Below, in pieces: positions 35,067 through 43,070 of a DNA stretch of 64,000 bases. The DNA is from an uncultured Acidobacteriaceae bacterium (lineage in GTDB: Bacteria > Acidobacteriota > Terriglobia > Terriglobales > Acidobacteriaceae), in assembly GCA_903904755.1 (NCBI GenBank), contig CAIVDV010000073.1:62001-126000 (forward strand), read 5' to 3'. Below the pieces are notes generated by a model that made no database searches, was not told where the DNA came from, and saw only the letters and a program-made list of their open reading frames with translations. Each line of letters starts with the position of its first letter. Position 1 is the first letter of the stretch. Position numbers and translations under genes: made by a program.

Positions 35067-35705
35067 ATGCAAGTGCCGGGAAACCAGCCGAGCCCACGGA
35101 CCGGGCCGTATCTGGTGGTGGGTTTGGGCAATCCCGGCCCAGAGTATGTATGGACGCCGCACAATGCGGGGTTCATGGCGATTGACCGAATCGCCCAGCA
35201 GTCCGGAGTTGTGGTACAGAACCGCAGGTGCAAGGCGGTAACGGCCACAATCCGGATTGGGGGGCGGGAAGTGATTCTGGCGAAGCCGGAGACCTTCATG
35301 AACCTGAGCGGGCTATCGGTATCCGCGCTGGTGAAGGAATTTGGCGCAGGGCCACAGCTTGAGAACCTGATCGTGCTGTATGACGAGCTGGATCTGGGGC
35401 TGGGTACCATCAAGATTCGGGAGAGGGGCAGTGCGGCGGGCCACAACGGGGCACGCAGCATTATCAGTTCTCTCGGGACCAGTGAGTGGTTGCGGATTCG
35501 GATTGGGGTGGGGCACGATTTGCCTGCCGAAGCGATAGCAGCCGGGGCCAAACGGAGAGGCGGCAAGGATTACTTGCTGGAGCCGATGCGGAAGGCAGAT
35601 CTGGTGGTGATGGACGAGGTTCTGGACCGGGTAGCGACGGCGGTGAGACGGGTGGTGGAAGAGGGCCCGGCAGTTGCGATGAACGAGTTTAACCGCAAGG
35701 TGTAA
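35067..35705 (+). CDS. pth: Peptidyl-tRNA hydrolase
   Basis: Pth, 212 residues, recycles peptidyl-tRNA dropped from ribosomes. YLVVGLGNPGPEY begins the fold; the catalytic His is in TPHNAGFMAID; KPETFMNLSG and the GHNGARSIISSLGTSEWLRI segment are typical. The ATG at 35067 is used; an in-frame TTG at 35055 would add four residues. A short insertion (AGAKRRGGKDYLLEPM) lies near residue 165. The 15-bp spacing to rplY suggests one transcript. Confidence 0.95.
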   Translation: MQVPGNQPSPRTGPYLVVGLGNPGPEYVWTPHNAGFMAIDRIAQQSGVVVQNRRCKAVTATIRIGGREVILAKPETFMNLSGLSVSALVKEFGAGPQLENLIVLYDELDLGLGTIKIRERGSAAGHNGARSIISSLGTSEWLRIRIGVGHDLPAEAIAAGAKRRGGKDYLLEPMRKADLVVMDEVLDRVATAVRRVVEEGPAVAMNEFNRKV

Positions 35706-35873
35706 GGCAAGGGTTTGAGTTTTCCGGAGGCGCGCCGGGGCAGGGCAAAACGGCCAGCAAGACGGCCGGCGGGGCGCAACCCGGGGGACCAGAAAGCAAG
35801 AGCAAGGCCGCGACGGGTTCTGAGGAACCGGCGGGAAGGCTGAAGCGCAAGCGACAGCGGAAAGAGTCAAGAA

Positions 35874-36344
35874 ATGGAACGTTTGTATGAGGTAATGTTC
35901 ATCGTCCGCCCGGATGTGGTGGAAGAGGAGCTGGACAAGCTGGTTGCGGGTTTTGAAGCGACCGTGACGAACGGTGGCGGCGCGATCAAGTCGAGCGAGA
36001 AGATGGGCCGTCGCAAGCTGGCCTACACGGTTCGCAAGTTCAACGACGGCAACTATGTTCTGCTGACCATTTCGGCCAACGGGCCAGTGGTGCACGAGCT
36101 GGAGCGTCGTCTGCGCGTGACGGAGCCTGTGATCAAGTTCATCACGGTTCGCATTGACGAAGAAGAGAAGCGTGTGGCGAAGGCGAAGGCGAAGCGCGGC
36201 GTGCGGAACAGCAACAAGCCGGCACCTGCGCCGGCACCGGCACCTGTGGTTGAGGCTCCTGCAGCGGCACCGGTTGCGGTTGCGGAAGCAGCGCCAGTGG
36301 TTGCGGATGCGGAAGCTGCTGCGACTGAAGCGGTTAACGCCTAA
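35874..36344 (+). CDS. rpsF: 30S ribosomal protein S6 with an Ala/Pro-rich C-terminal tail
   Basis: S6, 156 residues. The ferredoxin-like core is residues about 1-97 ([57 protein letters not shown]). After a basic stretch comes a tail of about 50 residues made mostly of Ala, Pro, Val and Glu. S6 binds S18 on the small-subunit platform. It heads rpsF-rpsR-rplI; ssb, often between rpsF and rpsR, is absent. The 168-bp leader could hold the known S6:S18 feedback site, but I cannot confirm its structure. Confidence 0.96.
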   Translation: MERLYEVMFIVRPDVVEEELDKLVAGFEATVTNGGGAIKSSEKMGRRKLAYTVRKFNDGNYVLLTISANGPVVHELERRLRVTEPVIKFITVRIDEEEKRVAKAKAKRGVRNSNKPAPAPAPAPVVEAPAAAPVAVAEAAPVVADAEAAATEAVNA

Positions 36345-36433
36345 CGAATTCAGGCTGCCGAGCAGCCGCAACCGGTGTTGGGCGGGGCCGTATGGGCACC
36401 GAAGCCAAGCCGAACGAAGAAAAGGAAAACAGC

Positions 36434-36769
36434 ATGTCTGACGAGATTCAGGTAAAAGCTCCCGAAGCAGCCGCACCGGCGGCTCCGCAGCAGGGTGGTG
36501 GTGGCCGTCCTTCTGGTCCGCGTCCTGCGGGTGGCCCTGGTGGCCGCGGCAAGTTCTTTCGCCGCAAGAAGGTCTGCAAGTTCTGCACGGAAAAGATTGA
36601 TGCGATTCCGTATCGCGATGTTCGCCTGCTGCAGGGATTTGTGGCCGAGCGAGGCAAGATTGTGCCCCGGCGTTTGACGGGAGTCTGCACGACGCACCAG
36701 CGCCGGTTGACCCGCGCCATCAAGCAGGCGCGCAACATCGCTCTGCTGCCCTTTGCGACGCACCACTAG
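36434..36769 (+). CDS. rpsR: 30S ribosomal protein S18 with a Pro/Gly-rich N-terminal tail
   Basis: S18, 111 residues. The conserved part starts near residue 40 ([12 protein letters not shown]) and includes IDYRDV-like [20 protein letters not shown], then [34 protein letters not shown] plus the later Cys and His form a possible zinc site. About 38 residues of Ala/Pro/Gly precede it. The ATG at 36434 follows AAAGGAAAAC. It lies 89 bp after rpsF. Confidence 0.96.
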   Translation: MSDEIQVKAPEAAAPAAPQQGGGGRPSGPRPAGGPGGRGKFFRRKKVCKFCTEKIDAIPYRDVRLLQGFVAERGKIVPRRLTGVCTTHQRRLTRAIKQARNIALLPFATHH

Positions 36770-36895
36770 GAAGCTGGCGGTACAAACGATTGCTGCGGAG
36801 GCGCGGCGGTTTTGCTGGAGCTGGCCCTGGGATGGGCGAGGGAAGGCAGAGAGACCGTGGCGCTCAAGTCCGCCTGAAAGACTGGAGAATTTCCC

Positions 36896-37369
36896 ATGGA
36901 AGTGATTCTGAAAGAAGATATTGCCACACTGGGCAACCGCGGAGACGTGGTGAAGGTGGCTGAAGGCTACGGCCGGAACTATCTGCTGCCCCGCAAGCTG
37001 GCGTTGCAGGCGACGGCGCAGAACAAGGCCGTCATCGAGCAGATGAAGTCGTCCGCGGCTCGTCGTTCGGCGTCGGAAAAGGCGCTGGCCGAGGGCGTTG
37101 CGGCACAACTGGCTCCTGTGGAGCTGACCTTTACCCGCAAGACGGGCGAGAACGGACACCTGTTTGGTTCTGTGACCTCGGCCGACATTGCGCACGAGCT
37201 GGAAGCCAAGGGCTTTGAAGTGGACCGCCGCAAGATTCAGCTGGCGGAGCCGTTGAAGGCACTGGGCGAAGTAACGGTTGCCATCAAGCTGCACCGCGAA
37301 GTGACCGCACAGGTCAAGGTTGTGGTGGTTGCGGAAGTGGAAGAAGCGACCGAAGCGGCAGCCGAGTAA
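36896..37369 (+). CDS. rplI: 50S ribosomal protein L9
   Basis: L9, 157 residues. The N-terminal rRNA-binding domain MEVILKEDIATLGNRGDVVK followed by VAEGYGRNYLLPRKLAL is a textbook L9 signature. A connecting helix and a C-terminal domain with NGHLFGSVTSADIAHELEAK follow. GGAG stands eight bases before the ATG. It ends the ribosomal trio and is followed by a strong hairpin with a T-run. Confidence 0.97.
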   Translation: MEVILKEDIATLGNRGDVVKVAEGYGRNYLLPRKLALQATAQNKAVIEQMKSSAARRSASEKALAEGVAAQLAPVELTFTRKTGENGHLFGSVTSADIAHELEAKGFEVDRRKIQLAEPLKALGEVTVAIKLHREVTAQVKVVVVAEVEEATEAAAE

Positions 37370-37392
37370 GCCAAGGCAAGAGAGAAGCAGAC

Positions 37393-37439
37393 AAAGGGCG
37401 GACCGCTCAACGCGCAGGCGTTGGGAGGTTCGCCTTTTT
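37393..37439 (+). terminator. Rho-independent terminator after rplI
   Basis: AAAGGGCG-GACC-CTCAACGC pairs with GCGTTGGG-AGGTT-CGCC around GCAG and ends in TTTTT. It also faces the end of the ABC ATPase gene on the other strand. Confidence 0.85.
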
Positions 37440-37456
37440 GCGTTTGGGGAGGATTG

Positions 37457-38311
37457 TCAGGCGTGCTGGAGGGTAGCGAGGGGATGGGAGCGGTCGGTGC
37501 GCATGGTGGGGACGGCGGCGAGGAGGGACTGGGTGTAGGGGTGGGTGGGGTGGTGTAGGACGTGGGCGGTGGGACCTTCCTCCACGACGAGGCCGCCGCG
37601 CATGACGGCGACGCGGTCAGAGGCCTGATTGGCGACCTGGCTGACGACGGCGAGGTCGTGGCTGGTGAAGAGGATGGCGAGCGAGTGTTCGCGGCGGAGG
37701 CGGGCGAGGAGGTCGAGTATCTGGGCCTGGACGGTGACATCGAGGGCTGTGGTTGGCTCGTCTGCAATGAGCAGGTCGGGGCGATGTAGGAGGGCCATGG
37801 CGATGAGGATGCGCTGGCGCTGGCCGCCGGAGAACTGGTGGGGGTAGTCGCGGAGGCGGCGCTCGGGGTCGGGTAGGGCGACTTCTTCGAGGGCGGCGAT
37901 GGCGCGTTGGCGGAGTTCGCGGCGAGTGAGGGCGGGCTGGTGGGCTTGCAGGCCTTCGGTAAGCTGGCGGCCGATGGTCATGACGGGGTTGAGGGCGGTC
38001 ATGGGCTCCTGAAAGACCATGGCGATTTCGCGGCCGCGGAGGGTGCGCCAGAGGTGGGCTGGCTGGCCGAGGAGTTCGCGGCCCTGCCAGAGGATGGAGC
38101 CGGAGACCTGTGCCGGGGGGCCGAGGAGACCGAGGATAGCGAGTGAGGAGACGCTTTTGCCGGAGCCGGATTCGCCGACGAGGCCGAGGACCTGGCCGGG
38201 GGCGAGGGAGAGGCTGATGCCGTGAACGACCTGAGAGGCGGCGAAGGAGATGCGGAGGTCGCGCAGAGCGAGGAGGGGGGTGCTGGAATTCGGGTTGGCG
38301 GCAGTGGCCAT
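37457..38311 (-). CDS. Oligopeptide/dipeptide-type ABC transporter ATP-binding protein
   Basis: A 284-residue ATPase of the DppD/OppD class. Walker A GESGSGKS is at 46-53, the Q-loop is in [11 protein letters not shown], the signature is FSGGQRQR, Walker B is [12 protein letters not shown], and the switch His is in SHDLAVVSQ. The [12 protein letters not shown] segment near the C-terminus is typical of the peptide importer subfamily. No permease, binding protein or DppF partner lies nearby, so it is an orphan in this window and must work with subunits encoded elsewhere, or have another role. Start ATG 38311. Confidence 0.88.
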   Translation of the reverse strand: MATAANPNSSTPLLALRDLRISFAASQVVHGISLSLAPGQVLGLVGESGSGKSVSSLAILGLLGPPAQVSGSILWQGRELLGQPAHLWRTLRGREIAMVFQEPMTALNPVMTIGRQLTEGLQAHQPALTRRELRQRAIAALEEVALPDPERRLRDYPHQFSGGQRQRILIAMALLHRPDLLIADEPTTALDVTVQAQILDLLARLRREHSLAILFTSHDLAVVSQVANQASDRVAVMRGGLVVEEGPTAHVLHHPTHPYTQSLLAAVPTMRTDRSHPLATLQHA

Positions 38312-38443
38312 GGCCCCATGCTACGGCATTGGGGGCGGGGTGCTGGAGTAGGGCGGGGGTTGATATAAAGGTTGGGCTGCGATAGCTGGGTCTTGCAGGG
38401 GTGTCTGCGGGGACTTGTTAATTTTGCCGCTGAGGATATGCCG

Positions 38444-39778
38444 ATGTTTGCTGGGAATGCGCGAAAGCTGATGGTTGCTGGTGTTGTGGTGTTGGCTGTT
38501 GGCCAGGGATGGGCGCAGAGTGCTGCGCCGGTGGCGAAGGCGGCGGATACGGTTGTGATGGCGAGTCCGGAGGCGGTGGGGTTTGACGGGAAGAGGCTGG
38601 GGAATCTGCACGCGGTGATGCAGGCGACGGTGGATGCGCATACGCTGGCGGGCGGGATTACCGTGGTGGCGCGGCACGGCAAGGTGGTGGATTACCAGAC
38701 CTACGGCTACCGGGATGCGGAGGCGAAGGTGGCGATGACGAAGGACACGATTTTCCGCGTGTATTCGATGTCAAAGCCGATTACTGGCGTGGGGATGATG
38801 ATTCTGTATGAGCAGGGGAAGTGGTTGCCGACGGACCCAATTGCGAAGTATCTGCCGGAGTTTGCCGGGGTGATGGTGTATGCGGGGACGAATGCGGATG
38901 GAACGGTGAAGCTGGAGGCACCGGAGCATGCGCCGACAATTGGGGAGCTGATGACGCATACGGCGGGGCTGACATATGGGCTTTTCGGAGCGACGCCGGT
39001 GGACAAGATGTATCGGGATGCTGCTCCGCTGCAGGCGAAGAGCTGCGACGAGTTTGTGGGGAAGCTGGCGAAGTTGCCGCTGCTGTACCAGCCGGGGAAG
39101 CAGTGGGTGTACTCGGTGAGCATGGATGTGGAGGGTTGCCTGATTGAGCGGATCAGCGGCGAGTGGTTTGGGGAGTTCCTGCGGAAGAATCTGTTTGAGC
39201 CGCTTGGGATGAAGGATACGGGCTTTGTGGTACCGGCGGAGAAGATTGCGCGGCTGACGCAAGCCTATGACAGCGATGCGAGCGGGCAGATGCAAGTGGT
39301 GAAGAATGCGGTGGCAGCGCGGGAGGCAGCAATGAAGGATCCGGGGTTTGAGAGCGGCGGCGGCGGGTTGTTCTCGACTGCGGAGGATTATCTGAAATTT
39401 GCGGAGATGCTGTCGCATGGAGGAGCGTTTGGCGGGAAGCGGATATTGTCGCCGGCGACAGTAAAGCTGATGACGACGAATCATCTGCGGGATGAGCTGA
39501 TGACGGGGCAGTGGTCGATTGGGGCGATGCGGATGCGGCCGGGATTCGGGTATGGGTATAACGGGGCGGTGGTGACGGAGCCGGGGATGGCGCAGTTGCC
39601 GGAGGGGAAGGGGACGTATCTGTGGGATGGTGCGGCGGGGACGTGGTTCTGGGTGGATCCGACGAATGACGTGGTGGTGGTGGGGATGATTCAGCGGCGG
39701 CTGGATGCGTATTGCCCGCCGGTGGAGTGGGAGAGCCGGGCGGCGGTGTATGGGGCACTGGTGGATCCGGCGAAGTAG
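38444..39778 (+). CDS. Secreted serine hydrolase, class C beta-lactamase-like
   Basis: A 444-residue exported protein of the beta-lactamase/D-Ala-D-Ala-carboxypeptidase/esterase superfamily. The signal peptide ends at VGQGWAQ. The nucleophile motif SxxK is in VYSMSKPITGVG (about residue 109-112), YSV at about 226 takes the place of YxN, and the late WDGAAGTWFWVDPTN fits the third motif region. TIGELMTHTAGLTYGLFG is characteristic. Many members are esterases, so antibiotic resistance should not be assumed. The ATG at 38444 has GAGGA seven bases upstream. Its stop codon directly abuts the stop of the convergent thioredoxin gene. Confidence 0.88.
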   Translation: MFAGNARKLMVAGVVVLAVGQGWAQSAAPVAKAADTVVMASPEAVGFDGKRLGNLHAVMQATVDAHTLAGGITVVARHGKVVDYQTYGYRDAEAKVAMTKDTIFRVYSMSKPITGVGMMILYEQGKWLPTDPIAKYLPEFAGVMVYAGTNADGTVKLEAPEHAPTIGELMTHTAGLTYGLFGATPVDKMYRDAAPLQAKSCDEFVGKLAKLPLLYQPGKQWVYSVSMDVEGCLIERISGEWFGEFLRKNLFEPLGMKDTGFVVPAEKIARLTQAYDSDASGQMQVVKNAVAAREAAMKDPGFESGGGGLFSTAEDYLKFAEMLSHGGAFGGKRILSPATVKLMTTNHLRDELMTGQWSIGAMRMRPGFGYGYNGAVVTEPGMAQLPEGKGTYLWDGAAGTWFWVDPTNDVVVVGMIQRRLDAYCPPVEWESRAAVYGALVDPAK

Positions 39779-40255
39779 CTAGCGGGCGGACGGCTCAGCG
39801 AGAAGGGTCTTGATTCTGGCTTCGAGGGCGGGGAGGTCGGTTGCGCCTTCGAGGCGGGCGCGGATGCGGCCGCGGCGGTCGATGAGGTAGGTGACGGGAA
39901 GGCCGAGGACTCCGCCGTAGAGGCGGCCGAGGCGGGCGTCGCCCATGAGGATGGGGTAGTTCCAGTGCATTTTGGGGGCGAGGGCGCGGACTGGGGTGTC
40001 GTCGTCGTCCATGGAGACGCCGAGGACGCGGAGGCCCTGGGAGCTGTAAGCCTGTTGCCACTGGACGAAGCGGGGCATCTCTTCCTCGCACGGGCCGCAC
40101 CAGGTGGCCCAGAAGTTGAGCAGGATGACCGAGCCGCGGAGTTGGGCGAGATGGACGGGAGGGCCGGAGAGGGCCGGGCGGGAGAAGTCAGGGGCGGGTT
40201 TGGGTGCGGGGATGAGGAGGAGGAAGAAGAGGAGAGAGCGGGAGAGGTGGGGCAT
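39779..40255 (-). CDS. TlpA/ResA-like thiol-disulfide oxidoreductase
   Basis: A 158-residue exported thioredoxin-fold protein. The start [18 protein letters not shown] is a signal or anchor. It has [20 protein letters not shown], the redox motif [15 protein letters not shown] at about residues 47-61, the insert typical of TlpA/ResA, and the cis-Pro in [15 protein letters not shown]. Such proteins reduce disulfides, often in cytochrome c maturation. The ribosome site at the ATG is weak. It is followed by no gap to the convergent hydrolase gene, and lies 91 bp after the rhodanese gene in the same direction. Confidence 0.88.
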   Translation of the reverse strand: MPHLSRSLLFFLLLIPAPKPAPDFSRPALSGPPVHLAQLRGSVILLNFWATWCGPCEEEMPRFVQWQQAYSSQGLRVLGVSMDDDDTPVRALAPKMHWNYPILMGDARLGRLYGGVLGLPVTYLIDRRGRIRARLEGATDLPALEARIKTLLAEPSAR

Positions 40256-40346
40256 GGCCTGATCTCGGGGGATATGTTTCCCCACTCATTCGGCAAAGAG
40301 GGCCGAATGAGTGGGGCATGCGAACGGATGGCACGCAAACGGATGG

Positions 40347-40820
40347 CTAGTGGGCCGGCTCAACGGGGTAGCCCTTCTGGGCCCAGTCCTGACCGAAGTT
40401 CTGGGAGATGTGGAGGACCTTTACGTTGGTGAAGCCGAGGGCGTGGAGCTTCTGGAAAGCGGGGGCGATGTTTGGGCAGCGCTCCCAGGGGCAGCAGCCA
40501 CAGTAGAGGACGATGGCGGTGTTGCGGGGGAGTTTTGCAACGCGCTGGGCGAGTGCGTCGGGTGGGGCGGCAGGGCCGAAGAACTCCGAACCGGGGATGT
40601 GGGACTCGGCAAAGAGGACTTTGGAGCCTACCTGGAGGATGAGGGGCTTGGCGGCGGAGCCGTGAAGGATGGTATTGAGGTCGAGGGGTTCAATCTGGAT
40701 GGCGGAGTCGAGCTTGAGGGCGGTGCCGGACTGGGCGTGTGCTGCGGGAGCTGCGGGTAGGCAGCAGATTGCCGCGCCGAGGAGCACGGCTGCGAGACGA
40801 GGAAGCGAATGGGATGCCAC
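40347..40820 (-). CDS. Exported rhodanese-like domain protein
   Basis: A 157-residue exported protein. The signal peptide ends in APAAHAQ. The rhodanese fold shows LILQVGSKVLFAESHIPGSE and the active-site loop VLYCGCCPWERCPNIAPAF, whose first Cys is the candidate sulfur carrier; the loop has four Cys, more than usual. The C-terminal GQDWAQKGYPVEPA is typical. The GTG at 40820 is chosen because AAAGGTGG lies five bases upstream; a GTG three codons earlier overlaps that site. With the neighbouring TlpA-like and 40845 genes it may form an exported redox/sulfur set. Confidence 0.85.
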   Translation of the reverse strand: MASHSLPRLAAVLLGAAICCLPAAPAAHAQSGTALKLDSAIQIEPLDLNTILHGSAAKPLILQVGSKVLFAESHIPGSEFFGPAAPPDALAQRVAKLPRNTAIVLYCGCCPWERCPNIAPAFQKLHALGFTNVKVLHISQNFGQDWAQKGYPVEPAH

Positions 40821-40844
40821 GGGAACCACCTTTATTGGCGAGAG

Positions 40845-41240
40845 CTATTTTAGTTTGAGGTCGATGGTGAGCTGCTTGCGGGAGTCAAAGGAGCTGACGG
40901 TGCGGATGGGGCCCTTGCGATCTGCCTTCTCGGCCCAGATTTCGTAGTCGTCTACCATGCCGATTTGGACGAACTGGTAGGTTCCGTCGGCGGTGGAGGA
41001 GAAGCTGCGGAGGCTGCGGGTCTTGAGATTTTTGAGGAAGACGGTGGCCTCGGAGACAGGCTTGCCGTGCTCGTCGAAGACGCGGCCGATGATGTTGCGC
41101 TGCCCGAGGTTCTGGGCCTGGGCGGCGGGCGTAAGGGAAAGAGAGCGCGAGAGATAGGCGGGCAGGGGGGCCAGGAGAGCCAGGAACAGCAGGGCAGCGA
41201 TGCGACGCCGGGCCGGGGAAATGGCAGTGGTGAAGGTCAC
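40845..41240 (-). CDS. Exported carboxypeptidase-regulatory-like domain protein
   Basis: A 131-residue protein with a signal/anchor (ARRRIAALLFLALLAPLPAY) and one CarboxypepD_reg/transthyretin-like beta domain: IIGRVFDEHGKPVSEATVFL, then SSTADGTYQFVQIG and DYEIWAEK. Similar domains head large TonB receptors in this phylum, but here it stands alone. The GTG start overlaps the TGA of the upstream zinc-ribbon gene by the shared GTGA, so translation is probably coupled. Role unknown. Confidence 0.83.
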   Translation of the reverse strand: MTFTTAISPARRRIAALLFLALLAPLPAYLSRSLSLTPAAQAQNLGQRNIIGRVFDEHGKPVSEATVFLKNLKTRSLRSFSSTADGTYQFVQIGMVDDYEIWAEKADRKGPIRTVSSFDSRKQLTIDLKLK

Positions 41241-41440
41241 TCTTCGTCCTCTTCTTCTTCGTTCAGGAATTCGTCATCGTCGTCATCGTCGTACTCATCA
41301 TCAACACGGGTGAGCTGCAAAAGTTCCGTGGCGACGATCTCAAATTCGGTTCCGCACTCGTCGCAGGGGATGATGTCGCCTTCTACGACCTCATCTTCCT
41401 CGATGTCGAGAGGGTTTTCACATTCCGGACACGTATGCAT
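41237..41440 (-). CDS. LysW-like zinc-ribbon protein with a poly-acidic tail
   Basis: A 67-residue protein. Cys4/Cys7 (CPEC) and Cys26/Cys29 (CDEC) form a small zinc ribbon, separated by a Glu/Asp-rich stretch (DIEEDEVVEGDII) exactly as in LysW, the amino-group carrier of lysine and arginine synthesis in Thermus and archaea. The C-terminus is a long Asp/Glu run ending in EEEEDEE rather than the EDWGE of LysW, though the last residue is still Glu. No lysX, lysZ or lysJ lies nearby. It is translationally coupled to the next gene. A carrier, chaperone or metal-binding role are all open. Confidence 0.8.
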   Translation of the reverse strand: MHTCPECENPLDIEEDEVVEGDIIPCDECGTEFEIVATELLQLTRVDDEYDDDDDDEFLNEEEEDEE

Positions 41441-41589
41441 AGGTTACTCCTTTGCTGGCACCGGCGCAGGATTAGGATGAGAGGAACGCGCGGTGCGACT
41501 TCGCTAGTTTTGACGCAGAAGGTGGGGAAGGTCAAGCGGCAGGGAGCGCGATTTTTTAGAATAGCCAAAGATTTTTGGGGGAGAAGCGG

Positions 41590-42984
41590 ATGAATCTTCG
41601 ATGGGCGTTGGTTGGGGTGGTGCTGGCTGCGGGTTGCGGGCTGGCTGTGGCGCAGGCGGATTATGCGCTGGCGGGTGCGGCGATGCCGGCTGCGCCGGGG
41701 GATGCGGAGATTCGGGCGGCACTGAGCCGGGTATCTGCCGAGCGGATTCGGGGAACGGTGGAGAGGCTGGTGAAGTTTGGGAACCGGAGCACGCTGAGCA
41801 GCGTGGAGCCGGATTTGCCGGCGGGGACGGGGGTGACGGCGGCGGCGGAGTGGATTTACGGGCAGTTTGAGGAGATTGGGAAGGGCTGCGGCGGGTGCCT
41901 GGAGGTGAAGCGGGACAGCTTTGTGAAAGAGCCGGGGCGGCGGGTGGCGAAGCCGACTCCGTTGACGAATGTGTACGCGGTGCTGCGGGGGAGCGATCCG
42001 GTGGCGGCGAAGCGGATGTACCTGGTGACGGGGCACTATGACTCGCGGGCCAGCAGGAACGAGGATACGCATGGTGCGGCGCCGGGGGCCAATGATGATG
42101 CGAGCGGGGTGGCGGTGAGCCTGGAGACGGCGCGTGTGCTGGCGGGGCTGAAGCTGCCGGCGACGCTGGTGTTTGTGGCAGTGGCGGGCGAGGAACAGGG
42201 GCTGTATGGATCGGGACACCTGGCGGAGCTGGCGAAGAAAGAAGGCTGGGAGCTGGAGGGGGTGCTGAACAACGACATTGTGGGCGGGAATACGACGCCG
42301 GGAGATACGCTGCAGCGGAAGGATGTGGTGCGGGTATTCAGCGAGGGGGTGAGTTCGACGGTGACACCGGAGCAGATGCGGAGGCTGCTGGCGCTGGGGC
42401 AGATGGAGGATGGGCCGAGCCGGGAGCTTGCGCGGGCGGTGGCGGATGTGGCGCGGAGCTATTTTGGGGATGGCAGCTTTCAGCCAGTGCTGGAGACGCG
42501 GCCGGACCGGTATCTGCGGGGCGGGGACCATTTGAGCTTCAACGAGCAGGGGTTTACGGCGGTGCGGCTGACGGAGTGGCGGGAGGATTTCCACCATCAG
42601 CACCAGGATGTGCGGGTGGAGGGTGGGGTTCAGTTTGGGGACTTGCCGCAGTATGTGGACTACGAGTATGTGGCGCGGGTGGCGAGGCTGAATGCGGCGA
42701 CGCTGGTGACGCTGGCGAAGGGGGCTGGGGTGCCGACGGAGGTGAAGCTGAAGACGGATGACCTGGAGAATACGACGACGCTGACGTGGAAGGCTCCGGC
42801 GAGCCCGGTGGCGGGGTATCACTACGAGGTGGTGTGGCGGGAGACGACGGCGGCGGATTGGCAGCGGGTGCTGGAGGTTGAGGGCGAGAAGGAGACGGTG
42901 ACCGTGCCGGTGAGCAAGGACAACGTGATTTTTGGAGTGCGAACGGTTGTGGACGGGCATCGCGGGATTGCGGTGGCGCCGTAG
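41590..42984 (+). CDS. Secreted M28-family zinc peptidase
   Basis: A 464-residue exported aminopeptidase-like enzyme. The signal peptide ends at GLAVAQA. Metal-site residues appear in order: His149 and its following Asp in VTGHYDSRAS, Asp in PGANDDASGV, the catalytic Glu pair in VAGEEQGLYGS near 200, Asp in LNNDIVGG, and His in HLSFNEQGF near 320. The last 85 residues (TTTLTWKAPASPVAGYHYEV) resemble a fibronectin-III-like domain. M28 enzymes release N-terminal residues from peptides. The ATG at 41590 follows GGGGGAG by eight bases. Nearly every codon ends in G. Confidence 0.92.
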   Translation: MNLRWALVGVVLAAGCGLAVAQADYALAGAAMPAAPGDAEIRAALSRVSAERIRGTVERLVKFGNRSTLSSVEPDLPAGTGVTAAAEWIYGQFEEIGKGCGGCLEVKRDSFVKEPGRRVAKPTPLTNVYAVLRGSDPVAAKRMYLVTGHYDSRASRNEDTHGAAPGANDDASGVAVSLETARVLAGLKLPATLVFVAVAGEEQGLYGSGHLAELAKKEGWELEGVLNNDIVGGNTTPGDTLQRKDVVRVFSEGVSSTVTPEQMRRLLALGQMEDGPSRELARAVADVARSYFGDGSFQPVLETRPDRYLRGGDHLSFNEQGFTAVRLTEWREDFHHQHQDVRVEGGVQFGDLPQYVDYEYVARVARLNAATLVTLAKGAGVPTEVKLKTDDLENTTTLTWKAPASPVAGYHYEVVWRETTAADWQRVLEVEGEKETVTVPVSKDNVIFGVRTVVDGHRGIAVAP

Positions 42985-43070
42985 CTTCCCCGAATGGGAA
43001 TGGTGAGGCGGGGAGTGAGTTTGCGGGCGATGACATGGGGAGCGGGGAGGGTTTAGTCTCTGAGGTAGAT

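Noticed and set aside
35706-35873. The S6:S18 autoregulatory leader before rpsF
   Set aside because: The leader is GC-rich with several CCG motifs, but the known structure cannot be shown by eye; a covariance-model search would decide.
37457-38311. A complete peptide ABC transporter
   Set aside because: Only the ATPase is here; no permease or binding-protein genes flank it.
38444-39778. An antibiotic-resistance beta-lactamase
   Set aside because: The SxxK fold is shared with many esterases and peptidases and the Tyr motif is altered; no resistance context is present.
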